Part shown: in pieces, positions 11,884 to 23,378 of the stretch
Layout: every line of letters starts with the position of its first letter
How positions within the stretch are numbered: the first letter of the stretch is position 1
Assembly: GCA_026120185.1 (NCBI GenBank)
Contig: JANUWF010001281.1
Span: 310,001 to 374,000, forward strand
Direction: 5' to 3'
Length of the DNA stretch: 64,000 nucleotides
DNA from: Voacanga thouarsii
Lineage: Eukaryota; Streptophyta; Magnoliopsida; Gentianales; Apocynaceae
The notes under the pieces: model-generated
The model's input: only the letters and a program-made list of their open reading frames with translations
Database searches by the model: none
Told to the model about the DNA's origin: nothing
Made by a program: the position numbers and the translations under genes

Positions 11884-13317
11884 ACTTTATGATCTTCTAC
11901 TTCCAGTTTTTTCTTTTTGTTATATTTCTCTCTTTAAATTTTAATAAAATTTTGTAGGTGTTAGTTATCTTTTAATTGTTTGTTTATTTTTAATTTTATT
12001 CTAATTTTCTATTTTTATTGTAGGCAAATTCCATCGTTGTCAAAGAAAACATGCTTTTGGAATAAACTATACTTTGTTCTCACAATTCTTTTGGAAATTA
12101 TCTATTTGCCTTGATTTCTTCTTCTTCTATCTTTAATAGTCCCTTTTGATATGCTTTATTGTGCTATTTTAGGCCATTGAGGACAATGTCCAATTTAAAT
12201 GTGTGGAGGAATAACTCAATACTTTCTATGCTTTTTATCTTGATTTCTTTTTGAATAATATTTGGGATAAATTTTTTTTTTTCGATTTTTCTATGGATTT
12301 GCATCAAATTGATTTTTGAGCTTACAATTGACTAATTTGTCTAGGATGACATTATGATTTTCTTTTTAACTTTAGATTTCAATTTGTCATTCATTATGGT
12401 TAGATTTTTATTAAAAAGTAAACTTGTGTATTAAGTTAAATTTTGCTAAGTCCTGAGAATTTAAGTTAACCTTAGTTTTATTTGGCATTTGAGTTTTGTT
12501 TTATTCTTTGGGTTTGAATATAGATGATATGACGAAGATGAAAAAAGTTGTTGATTAAATCTTCTTTCATGGATTTAAAATTTGTTTGACTTTGAGTTGT
12601 GAATAGGGAATATGAGGAAAAAAGAATAGAAAAGCAATGAGTGGAAAAATCAATGTTATATGAGTAGAAAAAAAATATGAGTTGCAGAAAAAATACTTTT
12701 ATTTTGAATTTTTGAAGACCTTTTGCTGAAAAGGGGGTTAATATTGAGAGAAGTAGCAAGTATTATTCAGTGCACTTTCTTGAAACTATCCCGAAGGTAA
12801 GAACGAAAGAAAAAATAGAGGAAAAGAAAAATGCTGAAAAAAATGATGACTATAAAGGGGCCAATACGGTGTGTGAAGAGAAATACATTCACGTAAGGCT
12901 ATCAATTCCCTAAGTCATTGAAAAAAAATGGCATGTTTCCTTGTTCTTCTACTTAGGTTGTGCAAATTTGAGTTCATGATATTTGAGTTGGTTAAATAGC
13001 TTGACTTGTGTGATTTATGTTGTCTATATTTTTGCTTAAGGGGTGGAATAATTTTCTTGTACTGGATATGAGCTTGTTTAACTTAACTTTGATGGATTAG
13101 GATTATTCATTTTAATACATGAGCTTTGCAAGGTTTTGAAAGGGTTACATGAATGGCAAGTTTATGTTTAATATGGAAGAACGTTATGCTTTATTGTGGA
13201 TGAATTTGGTTCTATGAATAAAGTTTGATGAATTGTTTTATCTTGTTCATAAGCTATTTGCTTAGTGATTAATTCTTATTTGCTTGAGAACAAGCAAAGC
13301 TTAAGTGTAGGGGAATA
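11884..13317 (+). other. Athila-like 3' UTR with purine-tract motifs
   Basis: There is no coding sequence. The region holds the motif GAGGACAATGTCC followed by a purine run at 12178-12210, and the segment GGGGCCAATACGGTGTGTGA near 12857, which also occurs near 24363. It ends with AAGCTTAAGTGTAGGGGAA at 13297-13315, the polypurine tract directly before the LTR start TGATAGG at 13318. Long 3' UTRs between pol and LTR are usual in Athila-type elements. Confidence 0.7.
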
Positions 13318-13331
13318 TGATAGGACCTAGT

Positions 13332-14991
13332 TGTTGGTGTTATGCCCTAGAGGTAATCATTTGTATTTTGTATATGACATATTTTTATAATAATAAAAAG
13401 GCATTATTTCTCTTTCAATTTGTTTTCTTTACTTTTGTGTAATATAACTGTTAAATAATGCCCCAATTACAACACCATGTTAAGAAAATTATGATAGAGA
13501 TTATAATGTGAGATTCCTACTACACTAAATAGTGTTCGTACTTAAATTATCCCTAGTCATAGTATTAATGAGATAGGACATCATTAATGAGTTTAGACTA
13601 GCACATGTTAAACTTCCTGTTTTGATCAAGCGGTAGTTTTTACATCCGTGAGTATTGTGGTACTTAAAATTAACACATGGATGCTTGCTACTAGAACAAG
13701 TACATTGGATGACCTAGATATGATATAATCACAAGAATAACTATTTAGTGCCAGTGATAGAATCTTGTAATAGCAAACGTGCAATTATCCTTAGACTTGA
13801 GATCTCCAAGGTACTTTGTTTGCTAAGCATTATACTTTGATTCCAATCTTTAGAGTTAAATCGTTAGCAGCCTATAAGATGGATTTGGATGCAATATAGG
13901 GGAGAATATCTCACAACCACTTTTAGGAATCACTACTTGAGAAATCCTTGGGCAAGGTAATTATGTATTGGAAATGGTTTCAATTAATGCACATGTTGAG
14001 TAGTGGATTTTGAAAACAAGTACTAATATATTTGGGCCAAAATTAATTTATATTCTAGAGGGAATTGGTTCTAATTCTGTACTCCAAATCGAATAAGATA
14101 TTGTATAGTGAAAGCAGTTTGTTGCATTGATGTTTGTTATTGAAGAGTTCATGTCAAGCCACTTTACTTCTTGGACTCTTAGGTGGTCATGATATGTTGC
14201 TAGATACTGCTCATGATTTGTTGAATATGGGTTTATTAATTGAATAATTAATAAACTAATCCAAATTAGAATTGAGAAGTTAATTCTAAATTATTAAGAA
14301 TTATTAATCCCAAAGTCGTTTAGATTAATTCATACTTCGCTACTAATAGACCAAGAGACTTAATAGGTCACACACAATAAAGGTTTGAGTACTCAATATA
14401 CTATTTGATAATATTATGGGGGTAATTGTGAGAAGAAAATGATTTATAAGTGAATTATAAGTTTGTTATAATTCATGCGGCCTAATTGTGATTATATAAA
14501 CTTCGAGGACTCATTTGTTGTTGGTTGATCTTGGAGGACTTAATTGTAATTAGAACAAATTTTAAAAAATATAAATAGAGGAAATCATTTCCTCTAATGA
14601 CATACGACACACAGAAATTGCTTCTCTATGAATCTCGTCTTCTCCAACTATTAAACCCTAGCTGCCACTTATTCTACTAGCATAGAATTGAGTGGGTTCT
14701 GGTCTGTAATTAACCCTTTGTGTGGATATTATTAGAGACAGCCCTCACTTGGACTTCAGTGGCCGCTATGAGCAACTGATCATAGAACAAAAGAACTATG
14801 TGCTATGTGAAATTTGTGATTGTGATCGCAGTAGTTCGAGAACCGAAGAAAAATTTTGAATTAAGGCTATAATAGGTAAATCCCATAACTTGCTTTCTTA
14901 CCCATTTTAATCGACAAACAAGTGATCTTTGGGAGGGATTTTGGTTTTAATTTTCGCTGCATGTACGCTCTTGCATGGTCAAATCCTTGCA
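13332..14991 (+). mobile_element. Solo copia LTR (family C) inside the Athila-like LTR
   Basis: It begins TGTTGGTGTTATGCCCTAGA and ends CCTTGCA at 14991. The flanks are CTAGT (13327-13331) and CTAAT (14992-14996), a target duplication with one change. It is colinear with 36987-38694, including TATAAATA at 14570-14577, a CTAGCATAGAATTG word and CGCTGC near the 3' end. The host LTR reads through when it is removed. There is no internal region. Confidence 0.87.
14570..14595 (+). promoter_or_regulatory. TATA box with adjoining dyad palindrome, family C LTR
   Basis: TATAAATA (14570-14577) is followed without a gap by the inverted repeat AGAGGAAAT / ATTTCCTCT around a single C (14577-14595). The same layout, with different but still symmetric bases, is in the related LTR at 38274-38300. 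The TATA box position in the LTR is as expected for the U3 promoter. The role of the palindrome is unknown. Confidence 0.6.
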
Positions 14992-15249
14992 CTAATTTTG
15001 TTTATATTTTCCAAGTTATTTGAGGATGTTTTGTGATACATTTGATTTCAAAAACTAGTTATTTCCCTTCCTATTAGATATTTTACTCGTATAAAGTGTT
15101 TTTAGTAAATTTGTATATAAATTAGACAATTTGGAGCAGAATTGTAAATTTCCAGAGATGACCCGTCACCTGCCCAAAGTAGTTGAACTAGTCATGGTTC
15201 TATTCTTGAAGAATAGTGGAAAACAAATCAAAACCAGAGGAAACCAGTG

Positions 15250-15269
15250 CTGGACCGGTACCGGTCCAG
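15250..15269. repeat. 20-bp perfect GC-rich palindrome in the Athila-like LTR
   Basis: The sequence CTGGACCGGT followed by ACCGGTCCAG is its own reverse complement over 20 bases, in an otherwise AT-rich LTR. Related but decayed words occur at the same place in the sister LTRs (ACCCGGTGCCAGGTCC near 25020, GACCTGGTGCCA near 46965). Confidence 0.85.
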
Positions 15270-16396
15270 ATGAAGTGATAAGGTACTGACCTAACTCTGT
15301 CAAGGTGGTTCAGAGTTCTTTTTCATGTCAAATTGGGAATTGCCTAAGAGATACACTTGTTTCCAATTTGTACTCAGCCCAGGACTTCTGAAGGATGATT
15401 TTCAGCAACCATGGGGCATATTTAACGAAGTACAAGTGAAGATTAATGAATGAATTCAAGGAATCAAAGCTACACTCATTCATTGAAGGGGAATTCATTA
15501 CTTAAAGGGGCATTATTTCAAAGAGGTTCTCAAGTAAGGAAAAAGAGAGCTTATCTATGAGTTCTTTCAAAGACTTTTGTTTTCTTTTTCTCTGAACAAT
15601 GATGACATTAATAATTTAATTGTATTTGAATATTATTTTTAGATTTCTGATGATAAATTAATTTAATCTTTTGTTCAATCAATTATTCATCTTGGTATTT
15701 GATTACTTGTTTTTAACACATGAATTGATGAGATTGGACCATTCTTCTAATTAACTTGAGAATGAGATTCAAAGATAGTCTTTGTTGCTCAATTCTTGAT
15801 TTATTTTCTTAACTAACTCGGGAGAGAAGTTAAGTCAAGATTAAGTAATCAAAAGTTGTTTATTTCACCTAGAGATAGGGGAATTAATGATTTCAAGCCA
15901 TTGTCACATAGAGATAGGGATAATTATTAAGGATTTACATTTTACGCATCTTTTTGTTATTTTAGTAACACAAAGACATCCACTAGAATTGACTAAGAGA
16001 TAATAAAACCATAACTCGAGAGAGTGGAGTTTACATTACACTCCTTCATGATGCGAAGAAAAGTGATTAATTGTAACAATTGCTAATGATTTACTGTCAT
16101 GTTTTCTAGAGTAGCTATTTAATTACATGTTTTCTCTCCAAGAGTTGTGTATATATTTTGTTTTTATCTTTATTTCTATTTGTACTATTTATCACTCTAA
16201 CTAGTAGGTTAAACATTGAATGAAATGTAATTAGTGTGTACTTATTCTTTGAGAATCGATACTTGTTAATTCCCTATACTATGCTTAATAGTGAGTGCAC
16301 TTGTTCATATGTGTAATTTGGTATTAATATTTTATTTAAACTTAATTGGGAATGGATACAAAATTGCATGATTTTTATATACCGAAATTTAATGCA

Positions 16397-19300
16397 TCAC
16401 ACCTTAGTTTTATTGTTCAATCAACCAAAAATAGAGAAATAAAGACTCTAACTACTACTATTTATAATTAACTACTAATGTGCACAACAAGAATACATCA
16501 ACCCAAGTATAAGATAGAGTCTAGAAGATAACAATAGTAAGATGAAAGCAAGAAAAAGATATTAGCCATGCAATCAAAATGAATTGTCCTAATAATAGTC
16601 ATCTATCAAACATTACTCAATTAATTGAATTTAAATTTAAGCATTGGCAAAGGTCATCCAATATTTTAAAACTCTCTTTTCTCAAGTAATGAGTTCCCTA
16701 ACCATGATTCCATCCCATAGATATCATTACCATACAAATCAAACCCAAAGATTCATATAAATCAAAGACCCACAATCATCAAGCCAAAAGGTCACAAACC
16801 AATATAAGTGACCTAATAACCCTATCTATCGCAAACTTCTCATCATCCAAATCCTTTCTTAAGTTTATCAGGGGAAAATAAATCTATTGAATCAATATAA
16901 ATAGGTGCATATCTTATACATATATTTCTCAATTTCAATACAAAAGAATAACCCAATTAATATATTCAATCAATAAATCCAAGTGATGGATTACTTAAAT
17001 AGAACTTAATAAATCAAAAAATAATCCAATACAAAATCAAATTAGGGTATAACCCTTTAATTAAAATTAGATCCAAGCAAAATAAATATCACCAAATCCA
17101 AATTACAGAGTGAAAGAAATGCAAGACTCATAAATAAGTGCCCTTCTTCTACTTTGGATTCTTCTTGGGATGCTCATATTCTCCTCCAATCTAGCTTTGC
17201 TCTTCTCTTCTAGATCTCCTTGCTGTTTCCAAGAGGTTTTTTGTGATGTTTCTCGTGTTCCTCTCCTTAGAAATAACCAAGATAAGAGAAATTTATAGGT
17301 TCTTCTTGAAAAGCCCTAAAAATTGTAGAATAGGAGCTAATCTGTGATGTTGCAAGGCGCTGTGGAAGGTGTTCTGCATGCAATGTATTAGTTAGATTGG
17401 CTTGAAACGATATTGTAGGACTCGATTTTATTATGTACTCTACTCATGCAAAGCAACATTGAGGTTGAGCTACACATATTGTTGGCTCCCAAAATCTTTG
17501 GTATTTTTGAATTATGATAATGTACAATGGCATGGAAAATGTTGGGTACAACACCGATGAGAAGAACAAGGGAGAAAGAAAAAAAAAAAAGGAAGAACAA
17601 GAGAAACTTGGACTGTTTTAGCCTCTAAAAGCTGAAAATAGATGGTAAAAGTTTACCTTGTTCGAATCAAAGTTGTTATTTAATTCATGGAGATTATTTT
17701 GGTACAAATATTACACAATGTTATGCATGAATTATGAAATTTATTTGGTAAAACTTTCATGTTGTGGACTGTTTTGTGGAGAGTTGTGTGGCAGTTGATA
17801 TAGTTGGGTATTTGCTATGACTATATGAAGTTTGGAAGTGATTCAAAGGTGTTAACTTAGGGTGAGCATGGCTGATTATGTAAAAGAAAGAGAGAAAGAA
17901 GAAAAGTTGGAAATAATATAATTGTTAAGAAAATCTCAAGGATATATGTTGTAGTTGAAGCAGACAGTTTTCTTGTCATGGTATGGTGAATTTTCTGGTT
18001 TATCCATGACTGAAAATCAGTGACTTTAAGGGTGTTAAAAGGGAGATTGGAATGAATTAATTAGTATTTATGTGCTATGATGAACAAAGAATGAAGATAC
18101 AATGTGTTTTGCAAGAAAACAAATTTATTTCCAAAAAATTCGGGACTAATTTAACCTCGGTAAATCTGTAATGTTTCTTGAAATGAATGAAGTTAGGAGC
18201 ATTTTGGTATGAATTTGATGTAAATCGGACGTACAGATTGAAAGTTATGGACAAAACAAATTCATAAACAAAAGCTTGAAAATTGCAGAATTTTTATTAT
18301 GGGAAAATAAATTCATGGATTGAGTTTAACTGTGTTCATGGATTAAATGAGAGGTTATATGGACTTGTAAGATGTTATATTCATGTGCGAATGATGAATT
18401 AATGAAATGGAATATAAGGGTGCAAGGATTATATTTCATTTCAAGCTTGAAATGAAATAATAAATGAAGTGATTTCCTTAGATGTATATATGTTTATCCA
18501 TATGTATAGCATAATAAATGCATACTAAATGTGATATGTATAGCATTCATTGTAAGTAGTTGGGACGATTTAGCAAATATTTGCATTGCTAAGCAACAAG
18601 CAATTCAAGGTGAGTCCCCCAAAAAATGTTTCCCCAAAAAAGCTAGTGAATTTCTTTAATTGTTAAAGTAATACATTACAGATCCTTTTAGTTTCACTGA
18701 GGAAAAGTATGGTTTTTGTGATATAGAATTAACATTATTACATACTAGAATACATGAGAAATATGGATTTCCTTATTCAAGAATATTTAACCTTAGTGGT
18801 TAATTTCCAAAGAAAGGATGATAAAACCTAATGCTTTTTTGAACCAATTTTGGTTTTCCTAAGCAAATTTGTGGTTTTCCAGAATACGTGAAAAATTATT
18901 TCATGCTATGATTTTATCAGGAAAATGGAATCTTATGGTTTTAAAATGCCATTTACTAGTGAGTATTTTCTTTGAAGCATGAAAAGGTAAATGATAAACC
19001 TTTTGGCTTTTCTAACCAAAGTTTAGGTTTTTCTACGGCATAAATTGTATGAATTTTAGAAATTGGAATATTTTACTAAAGATTCTGAATTCCTTGTAAG
19101 ATAAATATTTGGTGGCCATAAGAACATGGAAAATGACTAAATTTATGGTGCATGTGTAGTATATGAATACTTTACTTGCACAAATATGATTTATTCCACA
19201 TTTTATCATAGAGGTACAAATTTGCTAATTCTCACTTTCTCGAAATATAATTTAGTCTAAAGTATTCAGGCACAAAAAAAAAAAAAAGAAATCTTTGAAT

Positions 19301-20689
19301 TTATTTTAATTTTGGGATTTAGAATTCTGGACTGATAAAAGTAATTCCTTTTGGACTCAGGTATACTATATTTGCATAATTTATGTAAATACCCTTAAGG
19401 AATGATTTTATGCTGCGGGAAGGACTTCTTATCCTTCTACGCTATTGTTTTGGAGAAAAATCCCCTGATATGAAATTAAAATTTTGGAAAATGATATTTT
19501 GGCCTTGAAAAATATTTTATTTATATTGCTTTGGGAATAACTTACTTATTTGGCCTTGTGAGCTAAAGAAATTGGATTGGTCTTGTGAACCAGTGAAGAC
19601 ATTAAGTACATAGTAAGGGCTTTGATCTTTGTACTAGCCTACATTACAAGTACACAATCCCAAGTAACCCGATCAGTTCTGGGGACTGTCTTTATCCAAA
19701 CGGTGATAGGATATTGAGGTTAGTAGTCCTGGCTAGCCGTTTAGCACTCGAAAATTGCCTATACCTTGTGTACATATTATTCTGAGTTGATCACTGATGC
19801 TGGGCGAGAACACTTGGTGTGTTCAACTCTATGATTGATGTCAAGAGTAGGACCTCTGGGCTCAAGTAAAAGATTCTTATTTTTGAGGCATTGTGCAGTT
19901 ATGCACTTGCCATTCCAATAATACATAGTTGTGTGCAGAATGGCATGTTCTTTAGCACAATAAGACTATGATGTCAAAGGCGAAGCCTTGTGAGCTCAAG
20001 CCAACCTTCTATTGGGGAAGTGCTTGTATTTCCAAAAATAAGGCAAGGTTAATATTTGAAACTTAGTTTTCCAAATTGGCCCAGATTGTAAGGTGGTGTT
20101 TTCATTAAACTCTGATTTTCCATATGTGCCTGAAATTCGGAACTAACTCTTGAGCTAACCGTTTTAGGTTGTAGAGTTGTTTTTAGTGGAAAAGCACTGA
20201 CTAATTCCTGTGATTTGTTTTTATCAAAGAAATATTTGAGAAATCTCTTTTCACTAATTTTTTTAAGAAATCACTACACACACAGGACTCACTGAGTGAT
20301 TTTCACTCACACCTATTTCGCTTTAATTTTTCTAGGATCGGAATTTGGAACTTGAGCATAGTAAAGGCTATTCCTTTTTGCAGTCTATAAACTCCGCAGT
20401 TGTATATGTAAATTATATAGACGTAGTGAATAGACCTATGTACTCTATTTTAAGTTTTGTAATGCAATATAAGTTTTGTATACCTTTTGTTGTATTTATT
20501 ATTACATTGCTCTGTTTGTTATAATAACCCCTGGCTTGGGAAACTGGACGGGTGACCTCCAACAGCGCTACATACTGTGATTTCTGTTAGGGGTGTTACA
20601 CCAAATTTTGTGAAAACTAGTGCATTATGATATTTATATATAACTAAAGCCATCGAAGTTAAATTAAATAAGTCTATACTTATTTAACA
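16397..20689 (-). repeat. LTR remnant of a minus-strand Athila-like element
   Basis: Pieces 16397-17342 and 20601-20689 appear to be one LTR split by the Tekay-like insertion. On the minus strand it would begin TGTTAAATAAG at 20689 after a GAGGGGAAC purine run, pass a TATAAATTT near 17290, and run into the Athila LTR end at 16396 without its own usual 3' block, so it looks truncated there. Assignment rests on its place downstream of the minus-strand integrase at 21780-23000 and on its style. Both boundaries are inferred. Confidence 0.45.
17343..20600 (+). mobile_element. Tekay/Del-like chromovirus LTR, probably solo
   Basis: It ends cleanly with AGGGGTGTTACA at 20600. It shares landmarks, in the same element orientation, with the chromovirus LTR at 30568-34339 (inverted): a CACTGAGTG block before the 3' end, ACTCCGCA, and GGGTGACC close to the end. 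Its 5' start is uncertain: TGTGATG at 17343 is only a candidate, and I see no matching target duplication (20601-20605 is CCAAA), so it may be truncated. No internal domain adjoins it. No convincing protein is coded inside. Confidence 0.6.
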
Positions 20690-21779
20690 CGTTCCCCTCT
20701 ATTTCCTAAGTCATCAATATAAATCAACTGATTAATATAAATAGGGATACCAAGATAACTTAAGTTCTATGACTTCCAGAGCTACTGCAATCATAGGTAG
20801 AAAATACAAGATTGGTCCAAATTCTCACTTTTGCAGGGTCATTTCAATGCCTAGAAAAGATGAATAAATAAAAATCTTCCAACTTTTAAATTATTCTCAT
20901 TAAACACTCATTCTCTTTTCTAGATAAGGTAATGTAAAAGCTTAGTAAAAATATGCGAATAATGGTTTTTTAGCTTTTGCTTTACCCTACTCTATTCTCT
21001 CATTTTCTTGCCACAATCTATAGTTACATAAAATCTGAGATAAGACTAGCTAGAATATCTTAGAATATAAAAAACCAAAATTTTGAATTTATACTTAATG
21101 ACAAGTTTTTCCATCATTCCCAAGAGAAAGAGTGTCACAATATTTACTAAAACATAAATAAAATTAATACAAATTCTCAAGAGTTAGTCTTTTCAAAACT
21201 GATATACAAGTTTACCTAAAAACAAACTTTATCCAAAGAGGGTTTAACTAACTTCTCATGCCAAAGGAGATACAATAACAATACCATCAAAGATAAAATA
21301 GCCCAAAAATGGAGAAAAAAAATTTGCCCAATTTTCAGCCTAAGAATCCACAAATAAATCTAAAAATAAACTTACAGAGTATACACTCCAACATCTCCCC
21401 CCACACTTAAAGTGGACAATATCCTCATTGGTCAACAAAATTAGTAATATGAATAAATACAATGGGACCAAGAAAAATAAGAGGAAAAAGTAAAGTAGGA
21501 CTCCCGAAGTGATTGAAGCCTAATTTTAATCATTGGAGGAAGAAGAGAAGATCATCTATAAAGAAAAAAATGTATCTACAATCATCAAAAGAAATAAAGT
21601 ACTAAGTAAGTGAAATAAAATAAAATGTTAAATATCATAATAGAATAAAGTATTGAAAACATCATGAAAAGGAAAAAAAATCATCCAATAAAAGAGAACA
21701 AAAAATGAAAAAAAAGTAAAGAAAGACAAGTTAAAAAATGAGATTTTCCAAAGTATACAAGATCATAAAAAATCATTCC
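20690..21779 (-). other. 3' UTR of the minus-strand Athila-like element
   Basis: There is no coding sequence. On the minus strand it carries GACCAATGAGGATATTGTCC and then TTTAAGTGTGGGGGGAGA (about 21401-21440). This is the same purine-tract-like motif found in the plus-strand Athila-like 3' UTRs, and it supports the element type and direction. The rest is AT-rich. Confidence 0.6.
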
Positions 21780-23378
21780 AAATCTCTAAGATCCTCTCCA
21801 AAATAAGGCTTCAACCAATTACTATTTACTTAAAATGCCCCTTTCTCTGAATGAGAAACTTCTACGGCACCATAAGGAAAGACTTTAGTTACTGCAAATA
21901 GTTTGAACCATCTTGATTTAAGCTTTATAGGGAACAATCCTAGCCCAGATTGTAAAGCAACACTTCATCACCCTCTTTGAATTCCTTGTTTAGTATGATG
22001 TGCTTATCATGCCATTATTTGACTTTCTCCTTGTACAACTTGTGATTCTCATAAGCTTTATTTCTCTATTCATCAAGTTTGTTCTATCAAAAGGATCTCT
22101 TTTTAGATTCAGAATTAATATTAAATTTACAAGTTTGATTACCTAAAATGGTTTGTGTTCAATTTCTATACGTAAATGGTAATATGTCCTATAAACCAAT
22201 TGATAGGGAGTAGTGCCTAATGGAATCTTATAAGTAGTCCTGTATGTTCAAAAAGTATTATCTAATTTCTTACTCTAATCATTCCTTTTGTGATTGACTA
22301 TTTTTTCTAAAATTCTTTTGGGCTTTCTATTAACCACCTCCACTTGGCCACTGGTTTGAGGGTGATATGTGGTTGCAATTTAATGGTTAACACCTAAACA
22401 ATTCAATACTCTTTCCAATTGGTTGTTACAAAAATATGTTCTCCTATTAGTTATAAGTATTTTAGGAACTCCAAATTAGGTGAAAACCTTTTTTAAGGAA
22501 ATGAACAACCATCCTAGAATCATTAGTAGGTAATGTTTGTGCCTTGACCCACTTTGACACATAACTAACAGTGACTAGAATATACGTACAACCAAAAGAA
22601 TTGGGAAAAAGGTCCCATAAAATCAATTCCTTAACAGTCAAATACCTTACATGCTAGAAAAATTGATAAGGCATCCCATGAGCTTTAGAAATATTACCTG
22701 TTCTTTGGTACCTATCACAATTTTTTACAAACCTATGTGCATCTTTAAAGATTAAGGGCCAATAAAACCCACTTTTGTGGATTTTTCTTTCAGTTCCATT
22801 GGCTTGGTAATGGCCCCAAGCCGGTCCCTCATGACTGTGACGGAGAATGTCTCGAGCTGCTTCTTTATCTATACGTCTCCTAATAATATGATCTGCACAA
22901 CAAAGAAAGAGAAAAGGATCCTCCCAAAAGAAATACTTCAATATCTGAGAAAAATTTCTTTCTTTGTTGCAAAGTACATTCTTTTGAAATAATCTCTGCA
23001 ACTAGTAGTTAGCAAAATCTACAAAACAAGGAGTAGATGGAGTTTAACTGTCAATCCACAAAAGTGGCTCATCAAGAAAAGTATCATGAATCTCATCTTC
23101 CTTCAAAGTCTCTAAATGAGGGTTGTCTAATCTTGATAAATAATCTGCTGTAAGATTCTTAGCTCCCTTTTTATCTTTAATCTCCAAATTAAATTCCTAC
23201 AAAAGTAACACCCATCTTATCAGTCTGGACTTAGAGTCATGCTTAGCAAGAAGATATTTCAAAGTGGAATGACTAGTGTATACAATCACTTTAGATAAAA
23301 CACGATAAAAATAAAATTTATCAAAGGCAAACACTATAGCAAGTAACTCATTTTTTGTGGTAGTGTAGTTCTCTTATA
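21780..23378 (-). pseudogene. Athila-lineage pol fragment: RNase H and integrase
   Basis: From high to low coordinates: RNase H C-terminus near 23040-23370 ([46 protein letters not shown]); integrase zinc region at 22654-23001 (HSHEGPAWGHYQ, KSGFYWPLIFKDAHRFVKNC, where the second knuckle cysteine reads Y in CDRYQRTGNIS); integrase core near 22290-22620 (GCTYILVTVSYVSKWVKAQ, TNDSRMVVHFLKK) with stops; and a C-terminal part near 21780-22080. The KNCDRYQRTGNIS form is typical of Athila integrases. RT, protease and gag are missing: at 23378 the sequence switches to a plus-strand 3' UTR. Confidence 0.85.

Larger units (their letters stand above)
13318..16396 (+). repeat. 3' LTR of Athila-like element, split by a solo LTR
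   Basis: It starts TGATAGGACCTAGT right after a purine tract. It is interrupted at 13332-14991 and continues with ACTAATTTTGTTTATATTTTCC, and ends near 16396 with TTTTTATATACCGAAATTT then AATGCA. The same landmarks are in the LTRs at 24817-26242 and 46788-48544 (start TGATAGGG, late block GAGGATCGATACTTGTTAAT or close to it). No primer site follows, so it is a 3' LTR. Without the insert it is about 1.4 kb. The 5' LTR of this element lies before the window. Confidence 0.82.

Noticed and set aside
12478..12759. Minus-strand ORF with many F, L and S residues
   Set aside because: Low-complexity AT-rich 3' UTR of the Athila-like element; no domain.
17343..17347. TGTGATG as the certain start of the Tekay-like LTR ending at 20600
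   Set aside because: The preceding bases (TAATC) do not match the bases after the end (CCAAA), and the start does not resemble TGTAACACC; kept only as a candidate.
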